Below are positions 52,122-61,018 of a stretch of 64,000 nucleotides of DNA, piece after piece. Every line of letters begins with the position of its first letter. Position 1 is the first letter of the stretch. This DNA is from Mycobacterium rhizamassiliense. GTDB taxonomy: Bacteria; Actinomycetota; Actinomycetes; Mycobacteriales; Mycobacteriaceae. The notes under the pieces are model-generated. The model had not been told where the DNA came from. It did not search any database and saw only the letters and a list, made by a program, of their open reading frames with translations. The stretch is taken from NCBI RefSeq assembly GCF_900157375.1, contig NZ_LT721901.1:4049685-4113684 (forward strand), in the 5' to 3' direction. A program made the translations under genes and the position numbers.

Positions 52122-53678
52122 CTAGCTCCCGGGCAGCATCGGGACGGTAGGTCCCCGGCCGAAGTTGTCTCCGGCCAGCGTGGTCAGGCCGGCTACGGGT
52201 ACTGCACGGGACGTGCCTGCCGGCTCGTCGGACTCCATGTATTCGTAACGGCGACCGGGCATTTCGGCTCGCCTGCGCCGCCGCGCCTTCGTCGGCTCTC
52301 GCGGCGTCGCGGCGGCCGCGGGTATCTCGGCGCTCTGGGCCTCGGGCGCCGTCCTACCCTTCGCTTTGGCGCTCGCCGAGGCCTGGGATTCCAGCGCGGA
52401 CACCCCCACCAGGTAGGAAAACGCGAGACTCTCCGCACCGGTGACCGGGCCGGACGGCGTGGGCGGGATCGGGGGATGCGCGCCGGCGATGGGCGTGGCG
52501 GCAGGTGCGTGGGCCGGAGCCGGCGGTGTATGCGACATCGGCACCGGTACCGTCGACGACGGAGTCCCGATGGGCATGACGTGGGGCGCGGGGACCATCG
52601 GGAGCGGTACGACGCCCGGAACCACCGGCGGCGGCAGCGCGGCGAGCCCGGCCAGACCCGAGAGTCCGGCCGCCGCGCCGGCGGGCATCGCCACCCAGGG
52701 GGCGGCCAGCCCCATGGTGTAGATCGGGTTGCTGAGCAGGAACGCCGGTATCGCCAGGGGATTGTTGAGCACCAGCCAGATCAGATACATGGTCCGGTGG
52801 ATGACGGATTGGGCGCCGAGATACAACAGCGCCTCCATGAACTGCACGGGGTTGCTCGCGTAGTTCGACAGCATCGCTTCCATGCGCGGGAGCAGCATCG
52901 CCAGGCTCGGATGCACCGACGGGGTGCTGGGCGAGAAGGGGTTGAAGGGGAACAGGTCGTTGAGCAACTCCTGAAGCGTGGTGGGCAATTGGGTTCCCAT
53001 GGGCCCGGTGGGATTTCCCATCCCCATGCCCGAGCCGCTACCCATACCCGACCCGCTACCCATGCCCGAGCCACTGCCCGTACCGGAGCCGTTGTTCATG
53101 CCCGACCCGTTGTTCATCCCCGAACCCGAGCTCATGTCCGCGCTCATGATCTGCGGGGCCGCCATGGTTTCCGGGGACGCGGTCACCGCCGCCGTCGCCA
53201 CCGTCTGGTACGCGGTCATGGTGGTGGCGGCCTGCACCCACATCCGCGTGTAGTCGGCTTCGTTGACGGCGATCGGGATGGTGTTGATGCCAAAGAAGTT
53301 CGTCCCCAGCAACGCCGCGTGCATGGCGTGGTTGGCCGCCAGCTCGGGCAGCGTCGGCATGGTGGCCAGCGCAATGGTGTACGCCGTCGCGGCGACCTCC
53401 TGCTGCACCGCCGTCGCGGCGCTGTCGACGCTGACCTGTTGCAGCCACGCGAGGTACGGCGCGTGGGCGGCCACGTATTGCGCCGCGCTCGGACCCTCCC
53501 ACGCCCCGGCTTGCGCCGCAGCCAGCAAGTCGGCGAGTTCGACTGCGGCCGAACTGTATTCGGCGCTGAGCGAATTCCATGCGCTTGCGGCCGCGATCAG
53601 CGGCCCGGGTCCGGGCCCGCTGGACAGCAACGCCGAATGCACTTCCGGCGGGAAGGCCATCCAAATCGGCGCAGTCAA
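52122..53678 (-). CDS. PPE-family protein
   Basis: 518 residues. The PPE domain (about 1-180) has IWMAFPPEVHSALLSSGPGPGP, the WEGPSA tip motif and YVAAHAPYLAWL. A Ser-Gly-Met-Asn linker follows (about residues 190-220), then a hydrophobic middle and a C-terminal motif GDNFGRGPTVPMLPG seen in some PPE proteins. TTG start with AAGGAG 8 nt upstream. Exported by an ESX system with a PE partner, but no PE gene lies next to it. Downstream of the PPE gene is an MFS gene, not an ESX locus. Confidence 0.93.
   Translation of the reverse strand: MTAPIWMAFPPEVHSALLSSGPGPGPLIAAASAWNSLSAEYSSAAVELADLLAAAQAGAWEGPSAAQYVAAHAPYLAWLQQVSVDSAATAVQQEVAATAYTIALATMPTLPELAANHAMHAALLGTNFFGINTIPIAVNEADYTRMWVQAATTMTAYQTVATAAVTASPETMAAPQIMSADMSSGSGMNNGSGMNNGSGTGSGSGMGSGSGMGSGSGMGMGNPTGPMGTQLPTTLQELLNDLFPFNPFSPSTPSVHPSLAMLLPRMEAMLSNYASNPVQFMEALLYLGAQSVIHRTMYLIWLVLNNPLAIPAFLLSNPIYTMGLAAPWVAMPAGAAAGLSGLAGLAALPPPVVPGVVPLPMVPAPHVMPIGTPSSTVPVPMSHTPPAPAHAPAATPIAGAHPPIPPTPSGPVTGAESLAFSYLVGVSALESQASASAKAKGRTAPEAQSAEIPAAAATPREPTKARRRRRAEMPGRRYEYMESDEPAGTSRAVPVAGLTTLAGDNFGRGPTVPMLPGS
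53031..53125 (-). repeat. Tandem repeat coding for the SG/MG/NG linker of the PPE protein
   Basis: Imperfect units of about 18 bp code for GSGMGS- and MNNGSG-type residues between the PPE domain and the rest of the protein. Repeats of this type vary in length between strains. Confidence 0.7.
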
Positions 53679-53848
53679 ACGCTAGGCTCCTTTCGGGCAA
53701 GCCCACCGTCAAAGTGGAGTAACCGAGACAGACCCGGGGCTGGCGGGTAAGCGGTTCGTAGCCGCGAGCCTAAGCGAAGGTGAACGCTGGAAATAGATTC
53801 ATGGGTGTCCTGTACGCAGACCCACAGGCATCCGCAAGTTATCGGCCC

Positions 53849-54838
53849 CTACGAGGCGCTTTGGTCCACCAGCACCGCGCCGTCGGGCTGGTTCCCCAGC
53901 GTCTGCAGCGGGATGTCCTCGCCCTGCGCGGTCAGCCGCACGATCTGGGCCAACTGCCCTGGGGCATCGCATTGCACGTAGTGGTCGGCGCCCGGGATCA
54001 CCCAGTAGCGGTTTCGCCCGGGCTTTTCCTTCAGGTACGCCTGCCAGATGTGGTAGGGGACCCGCAGCGGCGCCACGTTGTCGTGCAGACCCCACACCAC
54101 CGTCGTGTTGACGGTGCTCTTGGAAAGCGTTTCCAGCCAACTGGTTTCGTCGGCGGCGCGCTCGTTCAGGTACTGGATCGTGTCGGGCAGCACCCGGATC
54201 CCGTCGTTGTGGGCAAAGCACTTGGCCAACGCGGCGATCTCCGGATCGTCCAGCGTGCGGCGGGGCATGAACGTACTGGCGCCCATGCCGGCGGCCAGCA
54301 TCTCGGGCGTTGTTGCCGCCGCGGTGGCCCTGGCGGTTGCGGGGTTATGCAACGCGGTCTGGAACGCAGTCAGGTTGGACAGCGGAAGGTAGATGTTGGC
54401 GTTCGTCAGGATGAGGTCGAGCGGTGCGACGGGCGGATCCTGGGCCGCCAGCATGGCCACCGCGATCATGCCGACGCTGCTGCCGCGGTCGTGGGTGAGG
54501 ATGCGGAATCCGGTCAGGTTCCACACCTCGGTGATCGCGTAGACCAGCAGGCGCGCATCGTCGTACAGGGAGTAGACGTATGGCTCAGGTGGTTTGTCGG
54601 ACAGCCCGTAACCGGGGAAGTCCAGCAGGTAGATGTCGAACTCGGAGCTCAGTTCACCCGCCAGGCCGAAGTAGTCGATGCTCGACGTCGGAAAGCCGTG
54701 GACGAGCACCAGCGGGGGCGCGCCCGGCGTTCCGCAGCGGCGGCTGAAGACCCCGACTTCCTGCCCGCCGTTGGCTCCCGTAGTTGACCGCCAACGAAGT
54801 TCGGTTGCGCCTTTTTGCCACTCCGCGAAGATGTCCAA
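53849..54838 (-). CDS. Alpha/beta hydrolase (epoxide hydrolase-like)
   Basis: 329 residues. LVLVHGFPTSSIDY is the oxyanion region, LTHDRGSSVG holds an Asp nucleophile as in epoxide hydrolases and dehalogenases, and IPGADHYVQCD carries the histidine. Start TTG 54838 is the only in-frame start near the N-terminus. Third gene of the LLM - EthD-like - hydrolase set on the minus strand. Substrate unknown. Confidence 0.85.
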   Translation of the reverse strand: MDIFAEWQKGATELRWRSTTGANGGQEVGVFSRRCGTPGAPPLVLVHGFPTSSIDYFGLAGELSSEFDIYLLDFPGYGLSDKPPEPYVYSLYDDARLLVYAITEVWNLTGFRILTHDRGSSVGMIAVAMLAAQDPPVAPLDLILTNANIYLPLSNLTAFQTALHNPATARATAAATTPEMLAAGMGASTFMPRRTLDDPEIAALAKCFAHNDGIRVLPDTIQYLNERAADETSWLETLSKSTVNTTVVWGLHDNVAPLRVPYHIWQAYLKEKPGRNRYWVIPGADHYVQCDAPGQLAQIVRLTAQGEDIPLQTLGNQPDGAVLVDQSAS

Positions 54839-54876
54839 GCCGTCAGCATCTCAGAGACCAGCGCGGTGGACAACGG

Positions 54877-55619
54877 TCAGCCCGGCCAGGCGTCCCAGCC
54901 GATCATCGTCCGCAGCGGGCCGGCGAAGACGGGCCGCACGGCCCCCGACCGCCACCGCTCTTCGACCAGCGCAGCCAACGCGGCGGTCGTCGCCAGCGGG
55001 TCGGCGTCGAGGTAGACGACGGTGATGTATTGGTGGTCGGTGCGCCACCCCTTCGGCAGGTGGCTCCATCCCGCGCTCGAACCGAACGTCCACGCGCCGG
55101 CGGTACCGGGCGCGGCGAGCAACGCCGGGTAATGCTCGGCGTGCAGCCATTGCAGCCACTCGTCGGAACGGCCGTCGGTGGGTTCCTCGACGATCAGCAG
55201 GATTCCGCGGCTCGGGCGGAACGGCACGACCTCCGGCGAGATCAACGCGTGCGGCGCCGCGTGCCACTGCAGCAGCCGCAGTCCCGCCACTTGCAGCGAC
55301 GGCCGCATGACGGGGAAGCGGCCGTTCTCCCGCAGCGCGCGGCCGAGGGCCACGAAGTCGTCGAAGGTCTGTTCCACGGGATCACCGACGAGGTAGTGCA
55401 CGACGTTGCCGACGTCGGACAGCGGCCCATTCGCGGCCAACCGATGGTTCGCGTAGTCGCCGTCGGCGATCCACCGCAGCCCGTGCACGATGCCGGGCAA
55501 CTGATACTGCTCGGGCATGTGGTCCAGCAGGTGCCAGCGCAGATAACTGCCTTGAACATCCGGGTCGTCGGCCGGGCCGTCGCGGTGATGCTGAAAACGC
55601 CGGCCCGGACGCGAATCAC
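54877..55619 (-). pseudogene. EthD-like (dimeric alpha-beta barrel) gene with a frameshift in an A4/T4 run
   Basis: The main frame (54877-55518, 213 residues) begins MPEQYQLPGIVHG, but the bases upstream code in the same frame for protein-like DDPDVQGSYLRWHLLDH with no start codon. A GTG at 55619 overlaps the LLM stop (GTGA) in another frame and starts MIRVRAGVF. Adding one T at the T4 run (AAAA on the plus strand, 55594-55597) joins them cleanly. So it is a frameshift, a sequencing error, or -1 slippage. HAEHYPALLAAPG is typical of the fold. Role unknown; in the LLM operon. Confidence 0.6.
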
Positions 55620-56482
55620 GCGGGACCCCCGGGTGGATGCAGCTCGGCCAGCGCCTGCAGGCAGTCGAGGTAGTGCCGCAGCGACGTGTGGCGGAACACC
55701 GCGCTGATGATGGTGGCGCCGTGTTCGGCCGTCTCGCCGAGAGCGTCGCGGGTGGCCTCCGGCTCGTCGATGGGGTTCAGCAGCGCCGGCGGTGGCAGCA
55801 CGACCTCGAAGTCCGGCCGAAGATCGAAGCGGCCCAACCACTCTCGCACCTGCTGCAGGCTCACGCCGAAGGGCGCCCAGCCGTCGGCCAACGTCGCGGC
55901 CCGGCGCAGCGAGCGCAGCGTGCGCCCGCCGATCCAGATGGGGACGCGATCCTGGACGGCGCAGGGGTCGACGACCATGCCCTCGAACGAATAGAACTCG
56001 CCGTGATAGGCGGGCTCGGGGACGGACAGCGATGCGCGCAGCGCCCGCAGCGCGTCGTCGCCGCGCGCCCCGCGGTCGTCGAACGGGGCGCCGATGAGGT
56101 CGAATTCCTCCTTGAGGCTGCCGACGCCGACGCCGAGGATGAGCCTGCCGTTGCTCACGGTGTCCAACGTGCCGTAGCGCTTGGCGATCTCGAGTGGGTG
56201 GTGATAGCCGAGCACCAGCACGTTGGTGGCCAACCGGATTCGCTGGGTGCGCGCGGCCAGATAGCCGAACGTCGCCAGCGGATCCCAGTAGCGGGCACCC
56301 CGGCGTTCCTGCTCGACGGCGGGCAGCGCGATGTGCTCGCTGCAGGTGAGGTGGTGGTAGCCGAGTCGATCTGCGGCCTCGGCGATGTGGGCGAGGTCCT
56401 CGATCGAGGCCGTCTTCTCCCAGCCGCCACTGGCCCACGGGAACATCGTCACCACGGGTGTCGCTACCGACAGCTTTGCCAT
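55616..56482 (-). CDS. LLM-class F420-dependent oxidoreductase
   Basis: 288 residues. SVATPVVTMFPWASGG at the N-terminus, CSEHIALPAVEQERRG, LATNVLVLGYHHPLEIAKRYGTLDTVSNGRLILGVGVGSLKEEFDLIG and WIGGRTLRSLRRAATLADGW are typical of F420-dependent LLM proteins. First gene of a minus-strand operon with the frameshifted EthD-like gene and a hydrolase. Divergent from a TetR-P450 operon. Confidence 0.92.
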   Translation of the reverse strand: MAKLSVATPVVTMFPWASGGWEKTASIEDLAHIAEAADRLGYHHLTCSEHIALPAVEQERRGARYWDPLATFGYLAARTQRIRLATNVLVLGYHHPLEIAKRYGTLDTVSNGRLILGVGVGSLKEEFDLIGAPFDDRGARGDDALRALRASLSVPEPAYHGEFYSFEGMVVDPCAVQDRVPIWIGGRTLRSLRRAATLADGWAPFGVSLQQVREWLGRFDLRPDFEVVLPPPALLNPIDEPEATRDALGETAEHGATIISAVFRHTSLRHYLDCLQALAELHPPGGPA

Positions 56483-56532
56483 TGCGCGGATCTTACCCAG
56501 CTTCGTCTTGACGGCGACGGGCTGCTAGCGGG

Positions 56533-56575
56533 TAGATTCTAACAATGATCGAATATCTTCGAACACCGATCGAAT
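56533..56575. promoter_or_regulatory. Operator-like repeats in the LLM / TetR divergent promoter
   Basis: TAGATTCTA (56533-56541) is a perfect palindrome. GATCGAAT occurs at 56547-56554 and 56568-56575, 21 bp apart, about two helical turns. They are probably sites for the adjacent TetR regulator. Confidence 0.45.
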
Positions 56576-56584
56576 CCGACTGAG

Positions 56585-57160
56585 ATGGCCGTCGCGAGTA
56601 AGGCGGGACTCAAACGCACGTACGGCGAACTCGACCGGGCCGAAGTGCTGGCCGCGCTGCGCACCGTGGCCAAGCGTGTCGGCGTAGACCGGGTGACCAT
56701 GCGTGAGCTCGCCGCGGAACTCGGCGCCGCCGCGCCCTCGGTCTACTACCACGTCCCGGGGAAACGCGCCGCGATCGAGCTGCTCGCCGAATCGGTGCTG
56801 TCGGAGATCCCGTCGCCGCCGGATGGCCCCTGGCCATCCCAGATCATCGAATTTTACTGCACGGCAAGGGAAACCATTCTCGACGTCCCTGGCGTGGCGG
56901 CGATCCTGCAGACGATCAGCGGGAACGAGCCAGCTCGCCGGCTGGATCGGCTGAGCCGTTCGCTGCTGCGCGAGGCCGGATTGGCGAAAGCCGACGCGCT
57001 CGCCGCCCACGCCGTGCTGTACACCTACCTGCTGGGCTCGATAACGCTGGAGGAGTCACGCGCGGTCGCCGGGGCGCCGCGCGGCAAGCGGATGGCCGCC
57101 GCGGCGTTTCGCGCCGGGCTCGACGTCATCGTCGCCGGCATCAAGGGCTCCGCGCAGTGA
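56585..57160 (+). CDS. TetR-family transcriptional regulator
   Basis: 191 residues. The helix-turn-helix is VLAALRTVAKRVGVDRVTMRELAAELGAAAPSVYYHVPGKRAAIELLAE at about residues 20-70, with the TetR-C C-terminus. The stop overlaps the P450 GTG by 4 bp, so regulator and enzyme are coupled. Likely controls itself, the P450 and the divergent LLM operon. Confidence 0.92.
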   Translation: MAVASKAGLKRTYGELDRAEVLAALRTVAKRVGVDRVTMRELAAELGAAAPSVYYHVPGKRAAIELLAESVLSEIPSPPDGPWPSQIIEFYCTARETILDVPGVAAILQTISGNEPARRLDRLSRSLLREAGLAKADALAAHAVLYTYLLGSITLEESRAVAGAPRGKRMAAAAFRAGLDVIVAGIKGSAQ

Positions 57161-58422
57161 GCGGCCCGAGGCCCAACGTGGTGGGGTCGCTGGTCGTCGA
57201 GAACCAGCAGAGCTCGGCCGATCGCGACGCCGCGGCGGTGCTGGACCCCGATACGTTCGTTGCCGGCGCGCCGTTCGACGCGTTGGCCCGGCTGCGGGCG
57301 GATGCGCCCGTGCATCCGGTGCAGCTGGCCGGGGTACCCCGAGCGTGGCTGCTGACGAAGCACGCCGACGTGCGGCTGGTCAGCCGCGACACCGACACCT
57401 TCACCAGCAGCAAGGGCAACACCTTGGTGGAGGTCGAGGCGGGCCCGGACTCGGCGCTGCTGCCGGGCATCGACCCACCGCGCCACGTCCACTACCGCAA
57501 GCTGATCAACCAGGGTTTCACCGTGCGCAACGTGCAGCGGCTGGAGCCGCGGATGCGGCAGGTCGCGCGCGACATCGTCGCCGACATCACCGCCAAAGGC
57601 GAATTCGACGCCGTCCCAGACATTTCCGCCGAGATGTCGCTGCAGGTGATCGCTGACGTCCTGGGCGTGCCCCGCGAGGACCGCATGGAGGTCTTCCGCT
57701 GGAGCAACGCCATCGGCAGCCTGGGTATCGAAGATCCCGACTACGCCCCGTCGCCGGAGGCCCTGGGCAAGGCCGCGGCCGAAATGTTCTCCTATTGCAA
57801 CGAATTGGTCGCCCACCGGCGCAAGCACGGGCTGACCGACGACATCCTGTCGGCGTTGTTGGCCGCCGAGGTGGACGGCGAAAAGCTCAACGGCGATCAA
57901 CTCAACGAGTTTTTCCTGCTGCTGGCCATCGCCGGCAACGAGACGACGAGAAACACGCTGAGCCACGGAATCCTCGCGCTGTCGGAGCATCCCGAGCAGC
58001 AGGCGCTGCTCGCCCGCGACCGCGAGGCGGTCAAACCCGCGGTCGAGGAACTACTGCGCTGGTCGACTCCGGTGCTGCATTTCCGGCGCACCGTCACCCG
58101 CGACGTCGAAATCCGCGGCCGCGAAATCCCGGCCGGCGACTGGGTATTGCTGCACTACCTGTCGGCCAACCGCGACGAGGAGGTGTTCGGGCGGGCGGAC
58201 GAATTCGACGTCACCAGGCCCGACGCCGGCCATGCGGCGTTCGGTGGCGGGGGAGTGCACTTCTGCCTCGGCGCGCAACTGGCCCGCCTGGAGCTACGCG
58301 TCATGCTCGAGGAGCTGTACGCCAACGTGCCCGACCTGCGGGTGATCGGGCCGCCGGACCGGTTGCGCTCGTCGTTCTTCCACGGCATCAAGCGCCTGCC
58401 GTGCAGCATCACCCGAGGTTGA
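57157..58422 (+). CDS. Cytochrome P450
   Basis: 421 residues. The I-helix motif is AIAGNETTRN, the ExxR EELLRW and the heme loop AFGGGGVHFCLG with Cys370. GTG start coupled to the TetR gene stop. Soluble form without membrane anchor. The 3' end overlaps the convergent hydrolase gene by 14 bp. Substrate unknown; the divergent LLM operon may share it. Confidence 0.95.
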   Translation: MSGPRPNVVGSLVVENQQSSADRDAAAVLDPDTFVAGAPFDALARLRADAPVHPVQLAGVPRAWLLTKHADVRLVSRDTDTFTSSKGNTLVEVEAGPDSALLPGIDPPRHVHYRKLINQGFTVRNVQRLEPRMRQVARDIVADITAKGEFDAVPDISAEMSLQVIADVLGVPREDRMEVFRWSNAIGSLGIEDPDYAPSPEALGKAAAEMFSYCNELVAHRRKHGLTDDILSALLAAEVDGEKLNGDQLNEFFLLLAIAGNETTRNTLSHGILALSEHPEQQALLARDREAVKPAVEELLRWSTPVLHFRRTVTRDVEIRGREIPAGDWVLLHYLSANRDEEVFGRADEFDVTRPDAGHAAFGGGGVHFCLGAQLARLELRVMLEELYANVPDLRVIGPPDRLRSSFFHGIKRLPCSITRG

Positions 58423-59221
58423 CTCGCTCTGTCACGGAACGGTTTTCGAGCCAGGAGTACATGCGTTCGGCCACCGGCTGCCACCCGGGATCGAGCATCA
58501 TGTCGTGGCTCATGTCGGAGAAGAATTCCGCGTCCGTCCCGTAGGCCGCGGCGGTCGAACGGACCTCCCGCGGGGTGAAGCAGACGTCGTTGTCGGCGCC
58601 CAGCACCAGCAGCGGGGCGGTGATACGGTCGGGCTTGGGTAGGTTCGGCCACAACATGTCGATCACGATCTTCGGCGCATACTCCTCACCCAGCAGCGCG
58701 GTGTAGCGCCGCACCTCGTCCTCGGGCGCCGACGCCGCAAAGAAGGTCTCGCGGGCCAACTTCGGCGTGCCACCCACGCCGCGCAGCGACCGTCCCCGGG
58801 CCAGCTCGATTCCGGTGTACCACGGGTGCCGTTGGAACCTGCGCAACAGGAATCCCGCGATCCCGCTCTGCGGCGCGGGGGCCACCAGCACGGCGGCCGG
58901 GGCCTCGTGCGATTCCAGATACTTCTGCACCACGTAGCCGCCCAGGGAATGACCGACGACGATCGGGGGCTCGGGCAGGGCTTCGGCGACGGATGCGACG
59001 TCGGCGACGAAGTCCGCAATCGAGCAGAACCGCTTGAACTTTGGCGGCGGGCTCTTGCCGTGGCCGCGCAGGCTCAGCGCCAGCGATCGGTAGCCCTTTT
59101 CGGCGAAGAAGTCGAGGAAATGCTCGTCCCAGCACCAGGCCCCATGCCAGGCGCCGTGCACGAAGAGCAGCGGCGTCTTACCGGACTCGTGCCGCGGTGC
59201 CCTGTCGATTACTTCGAGCAT
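58409..59221 (-). CDS. Alpha/beta hydrolase (lysophospholipase/esterase-like)
   Basis: 270 residues. LLFVHGAWHGAWCWDEHFLDF near the N-terminus, LSLRGHGKSPPP, VGHSLGGYVVQKYL with the nucleophile serine, and a C-terminal MSHDMMLDPGW with the histidine. ATG 59221 is taken; GTG 59230 adds three residues. Convergent with the P450, divergent from the nucleosidase-like gene with 18 bp between starts. Confidence 0.88.
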   Translation of the reverse strand: MLEVIDRAPRHESGKTPLLFVHGAWHGAWCWDEHFLDFFAEKGYRSLALSLRGHGKSPPPKFKRFCSIADFVADVASVAEALPEPPIVVGHSLGGYVVQKYLESHEAPAAVLVAPAPQSGIAGFLLRRFQRHPWYTGIELARGRSLRGVGGTPKLARETFFAASAPEDEVRRYTALLGEEYAPKIVIDMLWPNLPKPDRITAPLLVLGADNDVCFTPREVRSTAAAYGTDAEFFSDMSHDMMLDPGWQPVAERMYSWLENRSVTERVNLG

Positions 59222-59239
59222 GAGCGACACTAACTTCTT

Positions 59240-60094
59240 GTGAGCCCGGATGGAGCCGAACGGCGCACGCTCGTGCTGGCAGCGTTCCCGGCGGAGGCCG
59301 ACGCGGTGCTGTCGCACACCACGCTCGACCCCGGCCCCGTGGTAGTCGCGGACCGTCGGCACTTCTACCTTGGCTCGATCGGTCGGAAGAAGGTCGTCGT
59401 GGCGATGACCGGCATCGGCATGGTGAACGCGACCGACACCACCGAGGTCGCGCTGGCCCGGTTCAGCGCCATTGATGCCGTGGTCTTTTCGGGTGTGGCC
59501 GGCGGTGGCGCTCGCGCCAGCATCGCCGACGTGGCCATCCCGGCGCGGTGGACCCGGGACCACGGCAAGACATTTCATCCGGTGGACCCCGGCATGCTGT
59601 CCGCGGCGGCGGCGACTTCCGCAAAGCTGGGAAGCACCAGCGGCCGGTGGATCGACTTGCGACGCGAGCCGCAATTGTTGGTCGGCGGCGACGGTTGCAG
59701 TTACGACAACCACAATGGGCGGGCGTTCCCCGCTATCCCGTTCGGCGGCAGCGTCTTTGGCTGCCAACCGCGAACCGCGCCCGATCGCTCAGGTCGATAC
59801 GCCGGCAATTTCTTTCGGGCGGCCTGGCCCTGGCTGAGGCACGGGCTGGTGAGCAACATGAGCATCGCGCTGGCCGGTGACCCGGCCTTCGACGCGACCG
59901 ACAACGAGACCGCCGCGGTGCAGGCCGTCGCGGACGCGCATGGCGTCCCGTTCCTGGGGATCCGCGGCATCTCCGATGGGGCGGGCGATCCGCTTCGTCT
60001 GCCGGGCTTTCCGTTTCAGTTCTTTGTGTACAAGCGCATCGCGGCCGACAACGCCGCGCGGGTGACGGCGGCGTTGCTGCGAAGCCGGGCCTAG
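59240..60094 (+). CDS. Nucleoside phosphorylase superfamily protein (MTA/SAH nucleosidase-like)
   Basis: 284 residues. AMTGIGMVNATDTTEVAL and VFSGVAGGG are the PNP/UDP-type core. DNETAAVQAVADAHGVPFLGIRGISDGAGD is the ribose/purine-site motif in which an acidic pair is kept. A long insertion in the middle (about 125-200) is unusual compared with Mtn. GTG start. Likely cleaves a nucleoside-type glycosidic bond in the cytosol; exact substrate not certain. Confidence 0.85.
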   Translation: MSPDGAERRTLVLAAFPAEADAVLSHTTLDPGPVVVADRRHFYLGSIGRKKVVVAMTGIGMVNATDTTEVALARFSAIDAVVFSGVAGGGARASIADVAIPARWTRDHGKTFHPVDPGMLSAAAATSAKLGSTSGRWIDLRREPQLLVGGDGCSYDNHNGRAFPAIPFGGSVFGCQPRTAPDRSGRYAGNFFRAAWPWLRHGLVSNMSIALAGDPAFDATDNETAAVQAVADAHGVPFLGIRGISDGAGDPLRLPGFPFQFFVYKRIAADNAARVTAALLRSRA

Positions 60095-60097
60095 CCG

Positions 60098-60952
60098 CTA
60101 TTCGGGACCGCGGGCAATCGCGCCGTCCGGGTCCGAACTCCACTCCGACCACGACCCCGGAAACAGGCTCGCATCCCGGCCCGCCGCGGCCAGCGCGGCG
60201 ACGACGACGCTCGCCGTTACCCCCGAGCCGCAGTAGGCGCCGAGGGGACCATCCGAATCGATGCCGCGATCGGACAACAGCTGGTCGAGCGCGTAGTCGC
60301 CGAGGAAGGTGCCGTCGCTGGCCAGCACGGCGGTGCTCGGCAGGTTCTTGGCACCGGGAATGTGGCCGGCCCGGGAATCGAGGGGTTCCGCATCGCCCCG
60401 GAAGCGTTCGGGTGCTCGCGCGTCGAGCAGTGTCCTGCCGCCGGCGCCCGCCTGCTGTGCCGTCAGGGTCTGGCGGGCTCCGGCATACAAATCATCCTGC
60501 GGCACAAAGACATTCCCGGGCTGCGGTTCGACCGGGTCCGTTTCGACCGCATGCCCAGCCGACTGCCACGCGGTCAGGCCGCCGTCCAGGATCCGCACGT
60601 TCGTCAGCCCGGCGGCGGTCAACACCCACCACGCGCGCGCCGAACCGGCACGATTCCAGTCGTCGTAGACAACCACCAGCGAATCCTGCCCGACACCCCA
60701 GCGCCGCGCGGTGGCTTCCAGGCTGCGTCCGCTGGGCAAAGGGTGGCGGCCGCGGCCGGCGATCGTGTGATCGCTGAGGTCGTCGTCGAGGGACACGTAC
60801 ACCGCGCCTGGAAGGTGACCCTGCAGGTAGGCGGGCAGCCCGTCGGGCTCGTCGACGCGCCAGCGCACGTCGAGAATGCTCAGCGGTTCGCCGGCTTCGA
60901 TGGCGGCGGCCAGCTCGGTGACGGTGATCAGCACCTGATCGCGTGCTTCCAT
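60098..60952 (-). CDS. sseB: Thiosulfate sulfurtransferase (rhodanese) SseB-like
   Basis: 284 residues, the same length as M. tuberculosis SseB (Rv2291). Two rhodanese domains are present: the N-terminal one lacks an active-site cysteine (VVYDDWNRAGSARAW); the C-terminal one has the loop YCGSGVTAS with the catalytic cysteine. LLDARAPERFRG and HIPGAKNLP are rhodanese signatures. It transfers sulphane sulphur to a thiol acceptor. ATG 60952. Confidence 0.93.
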   Translation of the reverse strand: MEARDQVLITVTELAAAIEAGEPLSILDVRWRVDEPDGLPAYLQGHLPGAVYVSLDDDLSDHTIAGRGRHPLPSGRSLEATARRWGVGQDSLVVVYDDWNRAGSARAWWVLTAAGLTNVRILDGGLTAWQSAGHAVETDPVEPQPGNVFVPQDDLYAGARQTLTAQQAGAGGRTLLDARAPERFRGDAEPLDSRAGHIPGAKNLPSTAVLASDGTFLGDYALDQLLSDRGIDSDGPLGAYCGSGVTASVVVAALAAAGRDASLFPGSWSEWSSDPDGAIARGPE

Positions 60953-61018
60953 GCGCTCGAGCCTAGTCGTGGCGGTCAATACGTTTCCTGTCAGCAAACG
61001 AAGGCGTACTGTCCTGAT

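Noticed and set aside
53780..54787. 335-codon plus frame
   Set aside because: Antisense to the alpha/beta hydrolase, which has catalytic motifs; no family resemblance in the plus frame.
55242..56438. 398-codon minus frame over the LLM gene
   Set aside because: Arg/Ala-rich shadow frame of the LLM oxidoreductase; only its last part (from GTG 55619) could matter as the start of the frameshifted gene.
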